A stretch of 64,000 bases of DNA from Owenia fusiformis. Lineage: Eukaryota > Annelida > Polychaeta > Sabellida > Oweniidae. Positions within the stretch are counted from its first letter, which is position 1. Each line of letters begins with the position of its first letter. The stretch is taken from NCBI GenBank assembly GCA_903813345.2, contig CAIIXF020000004.1:15665513-15729512 (forward strand), written 5' to 3'. Positions 46,301-57,151 of this stretch are shown here, piece by piece. The position numbers and the translations under genes were made by a program. The notes below the pieces were generated by a model that ran no database searches, was not told the origin of the DNA, and saw nothing but the letters and a program-made list of their open reading frames with translations.

Positions 46301-47279
46301 CATCTTTCTGACTACCTAATTTGGTTCATTTGGTTTGCATTGTCATGGATTTACACATTTGCTTCTGACCTTCAGGTTGGAATGTATCTCTTTAGACTTT
46401 CATAGACTGACTTGGTCTATTTTCTTTGATTTTGGCATCTGCTAGTATCCTAAAAGACAATTTCTTATCGAAAAAAGAGAAAAGGGATAAGTTCTTTGCT
46501 GTATAATCCAATGAATACATTTAGTATGAAAGTATGTCATCCTGCATTTTTCATTATTATCATATATATAAAGTAAGTGTCCATATACTATTATTTATGA
46601 GCAGCTAACAAGCATTTCTTTCCGTTAACACTAAGTTTAATTACATATTTACAATGAGAAACAGTTTAAAATCATCCTTTTATTGTGTCTATATTTAAGT
46701 AACATATTTTGCAAATGTTCGTGCGTTACCCTGATTTCTTATATACTAAGGTAAGGTCTCTGTTTACAAGTTGTTCTTTCTGTTGAACTTTCCATACTTT
46801 TTTGCAAGTTGGTGATGATGCGCCTTTTTAATAGATCTCATATCTTACACCCTATGCAGACAGAGCCTGTGGGAAATATTGGGTGCGGAGCAAATGAGCG
46901 GAGGGTGCGGAGCTAACGGTCATTTTTGAATTTAAATTTGGGATATTTCTGAAACTAAGCCGTTTTGGGACTTCAAATATACCAAGATATGTGTATTTGA
47001 CACCAAATATCAATACAATTGTGAAAATAGTAGCGCAATTCATTCTATAGCGACGCAGTGTGCCTTAAACCTTTCCCAGACCTATATCTTTTGAAATTAT
47101 CCTTTTAATACTAAGTCCCCAGCATTCATAAAAAATGGTGTTCAAGGTACACTATCTATACAAATTATTTTTGCATCTTGGAAGCCAGGCAGTATCTGTG
47201 TGATTTTATAAAAATTCGGAAATGTTTTTCAGATATGAGCCCCCTCTAAATATTGGGTGCGGAGCAGCTCCATAAACGT
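46301..47279. other. No gene seen
   Basis: AT-rich. The words GGGTGCGGAGC are scattered at about 46880, 46907 and 47257 without a clear unit. Confidence 0.35.
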
Positions 47280-47980
47280 ACCTCCGCATTCTTTGTATGA
47301 AATTCTCAAACTACTTTGTTTTTAGGCAGTCCTAAATTTCAAGGCGGCTACATTGGATTTTTCTCTTAAGGTATTGTCTTTTCAACTAATTAATGTTAGG
47401 CATTCAGAATGACAAATTTGACTTATCGATTTTGGCATTCTGGGTAAATTTTAAGGTGGCCATTTTTAGTTTTCTCTCCTAAAATTGTGTGCGTAAAGTC
47501 ATGTCTACTCATTTTCAGGATAACCATTTTACGAATCAATTTCAGATTTTCAGGGATGATTTTTAGTATGGAAATCTAGATCTAATTAATTTTTCGGCAT
47601 TCTCGGTAAATGTTAAGGCCATTTTGGATTTTCACTCCTAAAATCTTGTCTTTAAAGTATTGTCTATGCATTTTCAGGTTAACCCTTTTCAGGGATGATT
47701 ATTGGAATAAAAATCTTGGAAGTGATTAGTTTTTCCGCATTCTTGGTAAATTTTAAGGTGGCTATTTTTTCATCCTGAAATCCTCTCTGTAAGGTCTTGT
47801 CTACACGTCTCCTTGCAAACCAGTTGAAATATCAATTTCAAATTTCCAGGAAACATTTGTATGAAATTCTCAAACTACTTTGATTTAGGCAGTCCTCATA
47901 AATTTTAAGGCGGCTACATTGGATTTTTCTCTTAAGGTCTTGTCTTTTCAACTAATTAGTGTTAGCACTCAGGATGACAA
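47280..47980. repeat. Degenerate ~150-bp tandem repeat
   Basis: GTATGAAATTCTCAAACTACTTTG occurs at about 47297 and 47861, followed each time by AAGGCGGCTACATTGGATTT; intermediate, more diverged units lie at about 47450, 47610 and 47760 (AAGGTGGCCATTTT, TTAAGGCCATTTTGGATTT). Confidence 0.7.
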
Positions 47981-49606
47981 ATATGCAGTATATAGGATCA
48001 CCCATTGGTTGGGACATGTTGTACATATTTGTGTTCTTGTTTCATGATAATTTCCAACGTTTAACCCGAAATTTTGGGCTTGTTTTGAGTAAAATTAAGA
48101 GAGGCCAAGATATGTTATTTTTCCTGCTAAAATAATCATTCATTCGATATATATTTTTATTTTCCATTGCCCGTTATATATGCCTATTTGGGGCTTTGCC
48201 CAAAGGAAATCCATGGGTCCTCCGTGGCTCTATGAGACCCCATCGAGTCCCACAAGATTCGATTATGCATTATGGGGCAAAGTCCTACAAAGCCCCATCG
48301 AAAATATATATGTTCATTCTTTCCAAGGAGCATCGTTGGACTTTTGGTTAAATCATTTTCGTGGGACATCTAGAGCATAGTGGGACTCCATGGGGCAAGG
48401 TTAACGAGGTCACGGTGGGATTCAAAGGGCCTCGATGGAGCAAGTTGAATTAAGCCCATGTTGTTCTTAACAAAACGTAAACAAATACTGAAGATGCGCC
48501 GGCTAATAGACTGAAGAGTTGATAAATATCTAAATAACGAAATGTCAATATTTGGGCTTCCTCGGGAATTAGTATGAGTTACAAGCGCCAAACTAGATAA
48601 TAACTATGCTGATCTAGTGTTAGAAGTATACAGTATATCGTCATACACCTTACTTTGAATGAACCGCCGATACCTCATCTAAGCTTACATTGTTCAAAAC
48701 AATTGGTTGAGATACGGCAAATACTTTCTTTTCAACATTTACATGTTTCCTTTGGCATAAAACCGAGAAAAATGAGGCACTTTAAGGTGGCAGGCTATTG
48801 CCTGACTGTTCCTTCTACGTTGAACAAGGTCTGATTTTGGAAGATTTGTCAATTTCTAAAATAAGCTTGATCAACACTAAAAAAAACTCAACAAATTACA
48901 TTTGCGAAATAGAATTGCGATATTTATTCTAGATTTCACAAAAGCAAAGTAGCATAATCGTGCACTTTCAGACTTGATTTTGATAAGTCTTTGTTATTTG
49001 TACCTCTCTTTTCAACCAATTTTAAGTTGGATTTCTCAGCAGGCACTTTCAAAAGGAGTGGTATCGATATGGAGAACTGAATTCAACAATGTGTTTCTCT
49101 TAAACCAATCATTGAAAACATTCTGTAAAGAAAAACTGTATTTCATGTAATGTTGACTGATTGACAACAATTTAATGCGAAAATTATTTAGAAATATTTT
49201 ATATAACTGTTTTTGTTAACAGTTTTTGTTTTTTAGTGCAATTGTCTTGGCTCCTTTAACAATTCTTTACAATGAAATAAAATGTCTTTCCGAACCTTGT
49301 TGGAACAAAATAGCATATACAACATTTTTGGTTGATTTTAAAACAGTATTCAAAAAATTAAGACAAAATCCCCCCAAAATAGATAAAAATCAAAGATAAG
49401 CCTTTTATTTCATTGACAAGATACTTTATTTTTAAAATCAACCAAACTTTTATTTGTACAATTACAATATTGAGAGACCTAAACATGTTGTGTTTATGTC
49501 GTTTTATTCCAATGAGGCTCGGAAAGATGTTTCATTTCACTCTGGAAACATGATACCAAGAACAAAACAAGGTCAGGGATGTCGCAAATAAATAAAAGTC
49601 ATCTGA
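47981..49606. other. Upstream region of the NHL gene, no gene recognised
   Basis: 48180-48440 has repetitive CCATGGG/GGGGCAAAG wording and overlapping short frames without domains. 49000-49560 is AT-rich and may include the NHL gene promoter, but no specific element can be supported. Confidence 0.35.
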
Positions 49607-49790
49607 ATGATGCTGATGCAACTGTACGATGACGACATAATACCAATATGCGTGCGAATAGCAGTGTATCTGCGATGCGAAGTGAAAATAACGATTGCGG
49701 CGCGTCGACCGGATAATGAGGCCTCTGGGCAACAAACCACTTATCTAGAGCTCTTAGAAAATCAAATCAGGGATTGCGTTGTGAGAAACA
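49607..49790 (+). CDS. Candidate upstream exon of the NHL gene
   Basis: The frame contains ARRPDNEASGQQTTYLELLE, whose TTYLEL echoes TTYEQL and ATYEQL in the main exon. A weak donor (CA|GTGCAA at 49791) would join it in phase to 49898 after TATATTTCAG, giving an intron of 107 bases. The donor is poor and the start codon uncertain, so this is a suggestion only. Confidence 0.3.
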
Positions 49791-49917
49791 GTGCAAGCTT
49801 AAACTCTCCATTATCGGAAAATCGGCAATTTCATTTTCAGAAAGGAGATTCAAAATACAAAAATATGTGCAATCGTTAGTTATACTATATATTTCAGATG
49901 ATCCAAGGTCAATTGAG

Positions 49918-52900
49918 ATGGAAAGAGCTCCAACAGAATCTGGACTATTTGTTGATCTTGACCAACAATTCAAAGATACTTGTCGGGACTCACTGTCAGA
50001 TCTCATCCGGGAATCTGGCTCTAATAAGCAACCAGTAGATCCCATGCTTAGCAATACCATAAATAGAGGGACAACGTACGAGCAATTGAAGACGTTAGGA
50101 TTAGATCCCATTCTTAACATTACCACGAATAGAGGGGCAACGTACGAGCAATTGAGTACGTTGGCACCAGATCAAGATATAGGAGAAGACGACAATTCCC
50201 GTGACACATCTTATCCAGACGAAATAAAAAGAAGGGGCACACCAAAAGAAAACAGGTCAACTGCACCAAACTTAAAAATGATTTCCAAAACTAGACAGTC
50301 ACGAAATCGCCAGATTAAACCTGAAGAATTGTTCCACTTTCTTAAGACAGTCGAACATCAAGCTACAAAGGAAGAAGAATGGAGAAACCTTGAATTTGGA
50401 ACAGCACTTGATGATTCATCGGTTTCACTTGATCAATCCCAAATGCCACGTCAAGATATCGATTCACCAGACACAAGTACGTACAGTGTTGATAAGCCTG
50501 GGGATGAACCAATCTACATGAATCCTCCATATTACAAATTATCTAGGGGCCAGAAGTTGAGTCAAGTGTCGAACCCATGCATTCACCAGGCTGATTATTT
50601 CCAAACTGAAGACGAGTCACTGCTACACCTCGAAACATTTTTGGACCATCGCCAAGAAGACAGCACATCTGACGATGATGTGTATTGTGATATTATAACT
50701 CCTATTGGAACATCATCTGAAGATGACGAAGAAAATTCACAAAAGACGAACACATCGAATTCCAATAGTCCCTCAAAAGTAAATCAAAATGCCACTACCA
50801 CTTATCCAGAAAGAGAACTAGTGTTAGAATGTGTGTCTTTAGAGATGAGTGACTACATCAAAGCAATCACGGTATTAAAAAATCACAATATTGTTTTAAT
50901 TTGCTCTACGAGTAATTTATTTTCCTTCAAAACGAATTTCAGAGCTGTGCTGTATAATCTGATTCTTCAAAAGGAGATCAAGACTCTCGTCAAAAAAGCA
51001 GCTACAGATGTTGCTGCGACTGAGGATATAGTAGCTGTGTCCTGTGAAACAAGGAACCCAAACATGGTAAAACTGTTTGATATCAATGGAACACATTTCA
51101 AAGACATATTGTTGTACTTCATAAAAAATCCATTGGCAATAGCTTTTGATCAACAGGAGGAACTACTCGTAGCAAATCAAAGTGACCGAGCCATATACCG
51201 CATAAATATAAATTCAGAGAAATTGGTTATTGAAACACGACCTGGATTTTACAGATCATCGTCATGTATAGCAGTGGACAGTCAAAGTAATATAATAATT
51301 GCTGACCAACAGAACGATTATGTTAAGGCGTTCAATAGACAAGGTAGCCTTAGTTTTATGTACAGAGGTCAAGGAGGATCATCTCTCTGCACGCCAAGCA
51401 GCATATGTATAGACAAGGAAGGAAATATCATAATAGCTGATAAGGGAAATCACAGAGTACAACTCATCTCCTCTGATGGGGATTTTATGAAAGACTTGTT
51501 AACACAAGCTCATGGTCTATACTATCCATCAGCTGTTGCTGTTGATCAAATTGGAAATGTCATCGTTAGCAATAAATCCAAAACCAGGGGTAGAGTAAAC
51601 ATAATTGTTGCAAAGTACAACCAGGGCTCAGTAGAAGATATTCACAAAGTGGACATAAGCAATTCCCATGCGAAATCTAACATTAAAGATACATATGCTG
51701 TCCATCAGAAGAAAGGACTTCGATCATTGGAGAACGCTGTAGAACCTTCTTTTGAAAAAAATGAATATCGGTCTTTCAAACTGCATTGCATCTATTTCCT
51801 GGCAGTGTTGTCAAATGGCCATTTTTTTGTTGGGGGAGCTGACATGTTTGATGAACTCCGTGCTATGATATTTAAAGATCAATGGATAATTGAAAAGGAA
51901 CTACTGGATGAAGGTAAACGTGCTTTGTGTTTAACAGCCACCAACGACATCATAGCTGTTGCATTTGAGGACAGGTATTCTTCGCCATCAACGCACGATC
52001 ATTGCAAATTACTTCTCTTTGATATAGAGGGGATACCTCAGAAAGAAATTGAGTTAACCAAAATTCCGTCGCCAGGTGCAATGGCTTTCAATAACCAAGG
52101 CGAGGTTATTATCACGGATGAAATAACGAAAACATTATCTCATATTAATATCGAGATGGAGAAGATTGTTGATACAACACCACACAATATGTTCGCGAAA
52201 TGCTCTAGTGTATCAACTTACGACAGGGACAACGTCATAATCGCTGATCAAGTAATTGGGTCTGTTAAAATGGTCAACAGGAATGGCAAAATAGTGATGC
52301 TCTATAGAGGCGAAGGTGAGGCACGCTTGGATTCGCCTATCAGTGTGTGTGTGAATAACATCGGTGATATTATCATAGCTGATAACAAAACAAATTCAAT
52401 CCAAGTCATATCTCCCTATGGACTTTTAAGGGAACGACTTGAGTTACCCAGGTATGGGGTTCAATATCCATCAGCGTTAATGATTAACAGCGAAAGGAGC
52501 CTCACTGTTGGAACCATCAATGGGGATATCATTGGCCTCCCATACACAACTTTTGAGAGTACATACAAAAATGGGTGCTGGTCTAGCCAACTTGGGAACA
52601 AAGGAAGTACATTCAATGCATTTAATGCCCACGGATCTGCGTCATCGCACAGTGTTCCAGATGTAACACAGCACATCGTGTTATGTAAAGAAGTTAGATT
52701 TGTGACATCATTGGCAGCCCTGGTGAATAATTACACTGTCATAAGTGGAAAGGATAGTGATCACAGCAGAAAGGCGATTCTGTTTGATGACAAGTGGAGG
52801 AAAACAAAGACACTTGTTGATCAATTTGCCATCTATGTTGCATCTTCTGAAGATAAGATAGCTGTTACATGCACCGAAGTCGGCATTTGTATGGTGAAGT

Positions 52901-55173
52901 TGTTCGGTATTGAAGGGGGGTATCTAAGAAATATATTGTTGCCGTCAATCAAAGAAGTGGGGGCAGTGGTATTTAACAACCAACAGGAGATTGCAATTTC
53001 AGATGATGACAAACAAAACATAACTCACGTCAACATAAACAAAGGTAGAATAGTGAATACAACACCTATAAAAATGTTTTCACTTGCAATGGCTACTGCT
53101 ATAGATGAAGAGAACAATATAGTTGTGGCTGATCCAGTACACCACTTTGTAAAAGTTATGAATAGACATGGCAATTCTATCATCTTGTACAAAGGTGAAG
53201 GGGAAATGTCTCTTGATTCCCCTATCAGTGTATGTGTGGACAGTAGTGGCGACATGATTATAGCTGAGCATAAAAAACATCGGTTTCAGGTCGTTTCTCC
53301 AGAAGGATATTTTAGGAGGGCATTTTCAGCTTCAGACTATGGACTTCAGTATCCAACATCCGTTACGTTTAACAACAATGGGGAACTTATCATTGGAACT
53401 AAAACAGGAGAGGTATTTATTCTAATATACAAACCGATGGATCGAGTAACACCAGCTGTTTGTGATTCCGTACAGAATGTATATGTCAACATATCTCCTG
53501 CTGCAAGATCTTTGCCACTTAAGCATGACTCGAGTGTAACAAAACATGTTATATTGAGTACAGCTATGGCATTCCCGACATCATTGACAGCCCTGGTGAA
53601 TGGTTATACGGTCATAAGCGGAAAGGGTAGTGATCACAGGAGTAAGGCTATTCTGTTTGATGACCAGTGGAGGAAAACAAAGACACTTGTAGATCATTTT
53701 GCCGTCTGTGTTGCATCTTCTAAAGATATGATAGCTGTGTCGTGCACTGAAGCTGGCATTAGTATGGTGAAGTTGTTCGGTATTGAAGGGGGGTATCTAA
53801 GAGATATATTGTTGCCGTCAATCAAAGAAGTGGGGGTACTGGCATTCAACAATAAGCAGGAGATCGCCATTGCAGATGATGACAAACAAAATATATCTCA
53901 CATAAATATAAAGTCAGGTGAAGTTGTTGATAAAACACCAACTAGAATGTTTGGCTTTGCGACTGGTATAGCAGTAGATGCAAAAAACAACATCATTGTT
54001 GCTGATCAAACACATCACCTTGTCAAAGTCATAACCAGACATGGACAGTTATTGCATCTGTATAGAGGAGAAAGTGAGACATCGTTGGATTCCCCTATTG
54101 GTGTATGTGTGGATACTATTGGTGATATCTACATAGCTGAGTTTTTGAAACACCGAATTCAAAGCATCTCACACGATGGACACTATGGGAAAATCCTACT
54201 AACATCCCATTCTGGGCTCCGAAACCCAACAGCAATAACAATGAACAACCAGGGGAACATTGTTGTTAATAGTATTGATGGAGAAATATTTATTCTACAG
54301 CACACAAAAAGTGATGCTGCATTTGATGCTGAAATTGATAATGATGAGTATCGGTCAGAGATATTTGGTTCGGTTGACATCAAACTCGTTGAGCATTACT
54401 CGCTTGATCCTGACTTCATATTTGTACAGTATATCGCTGTCTTGTTAAATGACAATCTTGTGATGTGTGGTTTAGATAGCGACGAAAAGAGTAAAGCTGT
54501 ACTGTTCCGTGACCAGTGGGTGACAAAAACGATACTCGTAGAACGATTCGCCGCAAGTGTAGCAGCCACTGATGTAGTACTAGCTGTATTATGTGCTGAA
54601 TGGGACGCTGTAACAGTGAAACTGTTTGATCTTAAGGGAGGATACCTGAGGCGCATATTGCTACCATCAATCAAAGAAGTTGGGACACTGGCATTTAACA
54701 ATCAGCAAGAGATTGTTGTTACCGACGAATATCACCACACCATATCTCACATAGATATAAATTCAGGTAAAGTTGTTGACACAACACCACCTAAAATGTT
54801 TGCCAGTGCAATTGAAATTGCAGTTGACACAGAAAACAAAATCATTGTTGCAGACCCAGTTCGTAATATTGTCAAAGTCATCAACCGAAATGGTGAGTCT
54901 TTGTCTTTGTACAAAGGGGAAGGTGATTTGTCTCTTGACTCACCAGTCAGTGTATGTGTAGATAGTGTTGGTGACATCATAATTGCTGAATATGCAAAAC
55001 ATAGAATTCAAGTGATATCTTCTAAAGGACACTTTATTAGGACACTGATGACATCAAACTCCTTGTTTCGGTTCCCACTTGTAGTAAGAATGAATAACAT
55101 TGGCGAGCTTGTAGTCGGGACGGAAAGTGGGGAGCTATTCATTTTACCATACACACCTCTGCAGCATCAATAA
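49918..55173 (+). CDS. Giant NHL-repeat protein: tyrosine-motif tail plus five propeller units
   Basis: About 1,751 residues from ATG 49918; a splice acceptor (TATATATTTCAG, ending 49897) suggests an earlier exon. Residues 1-300 are polar and probably disordered, with YEQL motifs at Tyr54 and Tyr76, YMNP at Tyr200 and YCDI at Tyr256, which resemble SH2-docking sites. Then five tandem units start near residues 301, 617, 916, 1208 and 1488, each about 265-315 residues. Each unit has NHL-type blades, recognised by repeated D/N-x-x-G/N-D-I-I-I-A-D/E followed by H-R-I/V-Q-V-I/F and SPxSVCVD. NHL propellers bind protein or RNA. No signal peptide, RING, B-box or transmembrane segment is visible, so this is not a standard TRIM-NHL. 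The frame is intact throughout. Confidence 0.85.
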   Translation: MERAPTESGLFVDLDQQFKDTCRDSLSDLIRESGSNKQPVDPMLSNTINRGTTYEQLKTLGLDPILNITTNRGATYEQLSTLAPDQDIGEDDNSRDTSYPDEIKRRGTPKENRSTAPNLKMISKTRQSRNRQIKPEELFHFLKTVEHQATKEEEWRNLEFGTALDDSSVSLDQSQMPRQDIDSPDTSTYSVDKPGDEPIYMNPPYYKLSRGQKLSQVSNPCIHQADYFQTEDESLLHLETFLDHRQEDSTSDDDVYCDIITPIGTSSEDDEENSQKTNTSNSNSPSKVNQNATTTYPERELVLECVSLEMSDYIKAITVLKNHNIVLICSTSNLFSFKTNFRAVLYNLILQKEIKTLVKKAATDVAATEDIVAVSCETRNPNMVKLFDINGTHFKDILLYFIKNPLAIAFDQQEELLVANQSDRAIYRININSEKLVIETRPGFYRSSSCIAVDSQSNIIIADQQNDYVKAFNRQGSLSFMYRGQGGSSLCTPSSICIDKEGNIIIADKGNHRVQLISSDGDFMKDLLTQAHGLYYPSAVAVDQIGNVIVSNKSKTRGRVNIIVAKYNQGSVEDIHKVDISNSHAKSNIKDTYAVHQKKGLRSLENAVEPSFEKNEYRSFKLHCIYFLAVLSNGHFFVGGADMFDELRAMIFKDQWIIEKELLDEGKRALCLTATNDIIAVAFEDRYSSPSTHDHCKLLLFDIEGIPQKEIELTKIPSPGAMAFNNQGEVIITDEITKTLSHINIEMEKIVDTTPHNMFAKCSSVSTYDRDNVIIADQVIGSVKMVNRNGKIVMLYRGEGEARLDSPISVCVNNIGDIIIADNKTNSIQVISPYGLLRERLELPRYGVQYPSALMINSERSLTVGTINGDIIGLPYTTFESTYKNGCWSSQLGNKGSTFNAFNAHGSASSHSVPDVTQHIVLCKEVRFVTSLAALVNNYTVISGKDSDHSRKAILFDDKWRKTKTLVDQFAIYVASSEDKIAVTCTEVGICMVKLFGIEGGYLRNILLPSIKEVGAVVFNNQQEIAISDDDKQNITHVNINKGRIVNTTPIKMFSLAMATAIDEENNIVVADPVHHFVKVMNRHGNSIILYKGEGEMSLDSPISVCVDSSGDMIIAEHKKHRFQVVSPEGYFRRAFSASDYGLQYPTSVTFNNNGELIIGTKTGEVFILIYKPMDRVTPAVCDSVQNVYVNISPAARSLPLKHDSSVTKHVILSTAMAFPTSLTALVNGYTVISGKGSDHRSKAILFDDQWRKTKTLVDHFAVCVASSKDMIAVSCTEAGISMVKLFGIEGGYLRDILLPSIKEVGVLAFNNKQEIAIADDDKQNISHINIKSGEVVDKTPTRMFGFATGIAVDAKNNIIVADQTHHLVKVITRHGQLLHLYRGESETSLDSPIGVCVDTIGDIYIAEFLKHRIQSISHDGHYGKILLTSHSGLRNPTAITMNNQGNIVVNSIDGEIFILQHTKSDAAFDAEIDNDEYRSEIFGSVDIKLVEHYSLDPDFIFVQYIAVLLNDNLVMCGLDSDEKSKAVLFRDQWVTKTILVERFAASVAATDVVLAVLCAEWDAVTVKLFDLKGGYLRRILLPSIKEVGTLAFNNQQEIVVTDEYHHTISHIDINSGKVVDTTPPKMFASAIEIAVDTENKIIVADPVRNIVKVINRNGESLSLYKGEGDLSLDSPVSVCVDSVGDIIIAEYAKHRIQVISSKGHFIRTLMTSNSLFRFPLVVRMNNIGELVVGTESGELFILPYTPLQHQ

Positions 55174-55959
55174 CATGGTGCTGAACTCATCAACGTGAAT
55201 TCTCTTTCCGTTTTGGTAAATGGAAATATCCTAGTGAGTGGATTCGATGGAGAGTATAACAAGAAAGCTAGTATTCTCAATTTTCCATTGAACATGAATA
55301 AGATATTAGTTCACCAATCTGTTGCTTGTGTTGCTGCCACAAAAGACATGATTGCGGGATCGTATCACACTCTGAATGGGGTGCTAGCAGGGTCATGCTG
55401 TTCAATATTGAGGGGGAGCATGGAGGAGACATTATATTGCCTGGCATCAAATTACTTGGGAAACTAGAAATCAAAAACCAACAAGATATTGCTGTTGCGA
55501 ATGATAACAAAGGAACCATTCCTTACAACAATTTAAAATCAGGAAACATCGTAGATACTACTTATCCTGAAATGTTTTCCAGTGAAATGGCATTGGCAAT
55601 AGACAAACAAAACAACATAATATTCGCAGACCATTTTTACAACGTTGTAAGTCATTACCGACACTGTAAATTGTTGTTTCTTTAGAGGGGAAGGTGAGAT
55701 TTCTCTCCATTCGTCTGTCAGTGTTTGTGTAGATAGTGTTGGTGACATCATAATAATACAAAGAACTTTGGTAAGATCACATCGTGTGCCTCAGTACCCA
55801 CGAGCAGTTACTCGAAACAATAATTGGGAACTTGTTATGGCAAGTGATACTGGAGATTTACTTTACATACCATACAAGCCAATTGAGCATAAAGATGATC
55901 ACGAGAGAGAGAAATCAAAGAGACTAAAGGATTACACGGACAAGAAGCGGCAAACGTAA
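55174..55959 (+). pseudogene. Decayed sixth NHL propeller unit
   Basis: Directly after the TAA at 55171-55173 the sequence remains homologous to the upstream units in three pieces: VNSLSVLVNGNILVSGFDGE (from 55195), LFNIEGEHGGDIILPGIK with IVDTTYPEMFSSEMALAID (55326-55685), and RGEGEISLHSSVSVCVDSVG leading to LVMASDTGDLLYIPY (to about 55890). Two frameshifts and a stop at 55683-55685 separate them. The last piece ends in a charged tail (HEREKSKRLKDYTDKKRQT), a plausible former C-terminus of the whole protein. Confidence 0.85.
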
Positions 55960-56900
55960 CATTTAGGGCCAAGCCGGGCATTTATTTTCAAATGGAGGGA
56001 GAGTATTGTTATAATGCGTTTTGATATGTGTTTCTAAATATATATTCTTCAGTCTACTAGCTGTAACTCAAGAGGCAACATCTCTACGAAAGCCTCCGAA
56101 GAGCCGAAGAGACTTGATATTTCACTAATCCTTTTCTGCTTTAGATACTTTATGTTAAGTATATATTAAGTTATAAACATCACTTTGAAGTTAAATATCA
56201 TACCCCTAGACGGAAGGATTATACACGAACCGGGAAACGTAACATTGGGGGCCTACAAGCCGGGAATCACGGTAGCTCTCTAGAGACATAAAAATCCTCC
56301 GAGGGTGCGAGATGATAAGAACATGGGCCGTGATTTTCAACAACTTACAAGAGGATAGTCAACTTGTACCTAAAGGTGATCGACAGAACATTTCAAGTAC
56401 GAGATGGAAGTCCACAACCTTATGAACATTTATATTAACATTGACATGTTAAAATTTAAAACTAGGAGAAGCAGTAATTGACCATATTTGAAAATTAACA
56501 TAATTAATATGCAATGGAAAACCTGTGTATCTGACAAAAAGAGCAACTTTTAACAGCTATTGTTTGAAACATTAACAAAACATGACTTTGCGAAGTCTTC
56601 TTACTACCTCCACTTAAATAAACGTAAGAACAGAAGTATAGACTTCCCTGATTGACACGTCGTGGATACAATGTAGATGATTACTACAGTATGAACATTT
56701 TAATTTAATTCTATCGGAGCGGAGGCAATGTTCGTTTTTGGAACTTCTGAACCCATCAGTATGATAAACTGAACAGTTCCGGAATCTGACAACTGATCAT
56801 GGCAATCGTTTCCAATCAGTCCTGTCTGCGAAATGGCATACTGTGTAGTGGACATTGTCACCGCCGTCCGAATAGTGGTAAAACGGACTAGTGAGGAACA
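55960..56900. other. Downstream of NHL gene; duplicated short block
   Basis: AAGGATTACACGG…AAACGTAACATTTAGGGCC at 55928-55975 recurs in altered form at 56214-56260 and partly at 56905-56932, indicating local duplications of the gene 3' end. Otherwise no gene recognised. Confidence 0.55.
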
Positions 56901-56925
56901 AACACACGGACACGAACCGCAAAAC

Positions 56926-57113
56926 GTAACAATAATTATAGCTGAAACACGTAACAACAGAATTCGAGTCATAAAAGGGGAGAGTTCATCAGCTTCCTGC
57001 TTACATCCAATCATGGGTTGCGTGGTCCGATTTCAGTTGCCTTGAACAACAAGGGAGAACTTATTGGAGGGACTGTAAAAGCAGAGGTATTTGTAGTACA
57101 ATACAACCTGTTA
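56926..57113 (+). pseudogene. Remnant of a seventh NHL unit (last blade)
   Basis: IIIAETRNNRIRVIKGE from about 56932 corresponds to the DIIIAEYAKHRIQVI blade strand. In another frame, GLRGPISVALNNKGELIGGT and EVFVVQYN (about 57015-57110) correspond to the final blade of each unit (…NNIGELVVGTESGELFILPY). A frameshift lies between them. Confidence 0.75.
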
Positions 57114-57151
57114 TGCAAATTTTCTTATTTCTAACTCGGGTTTTAAATTGT

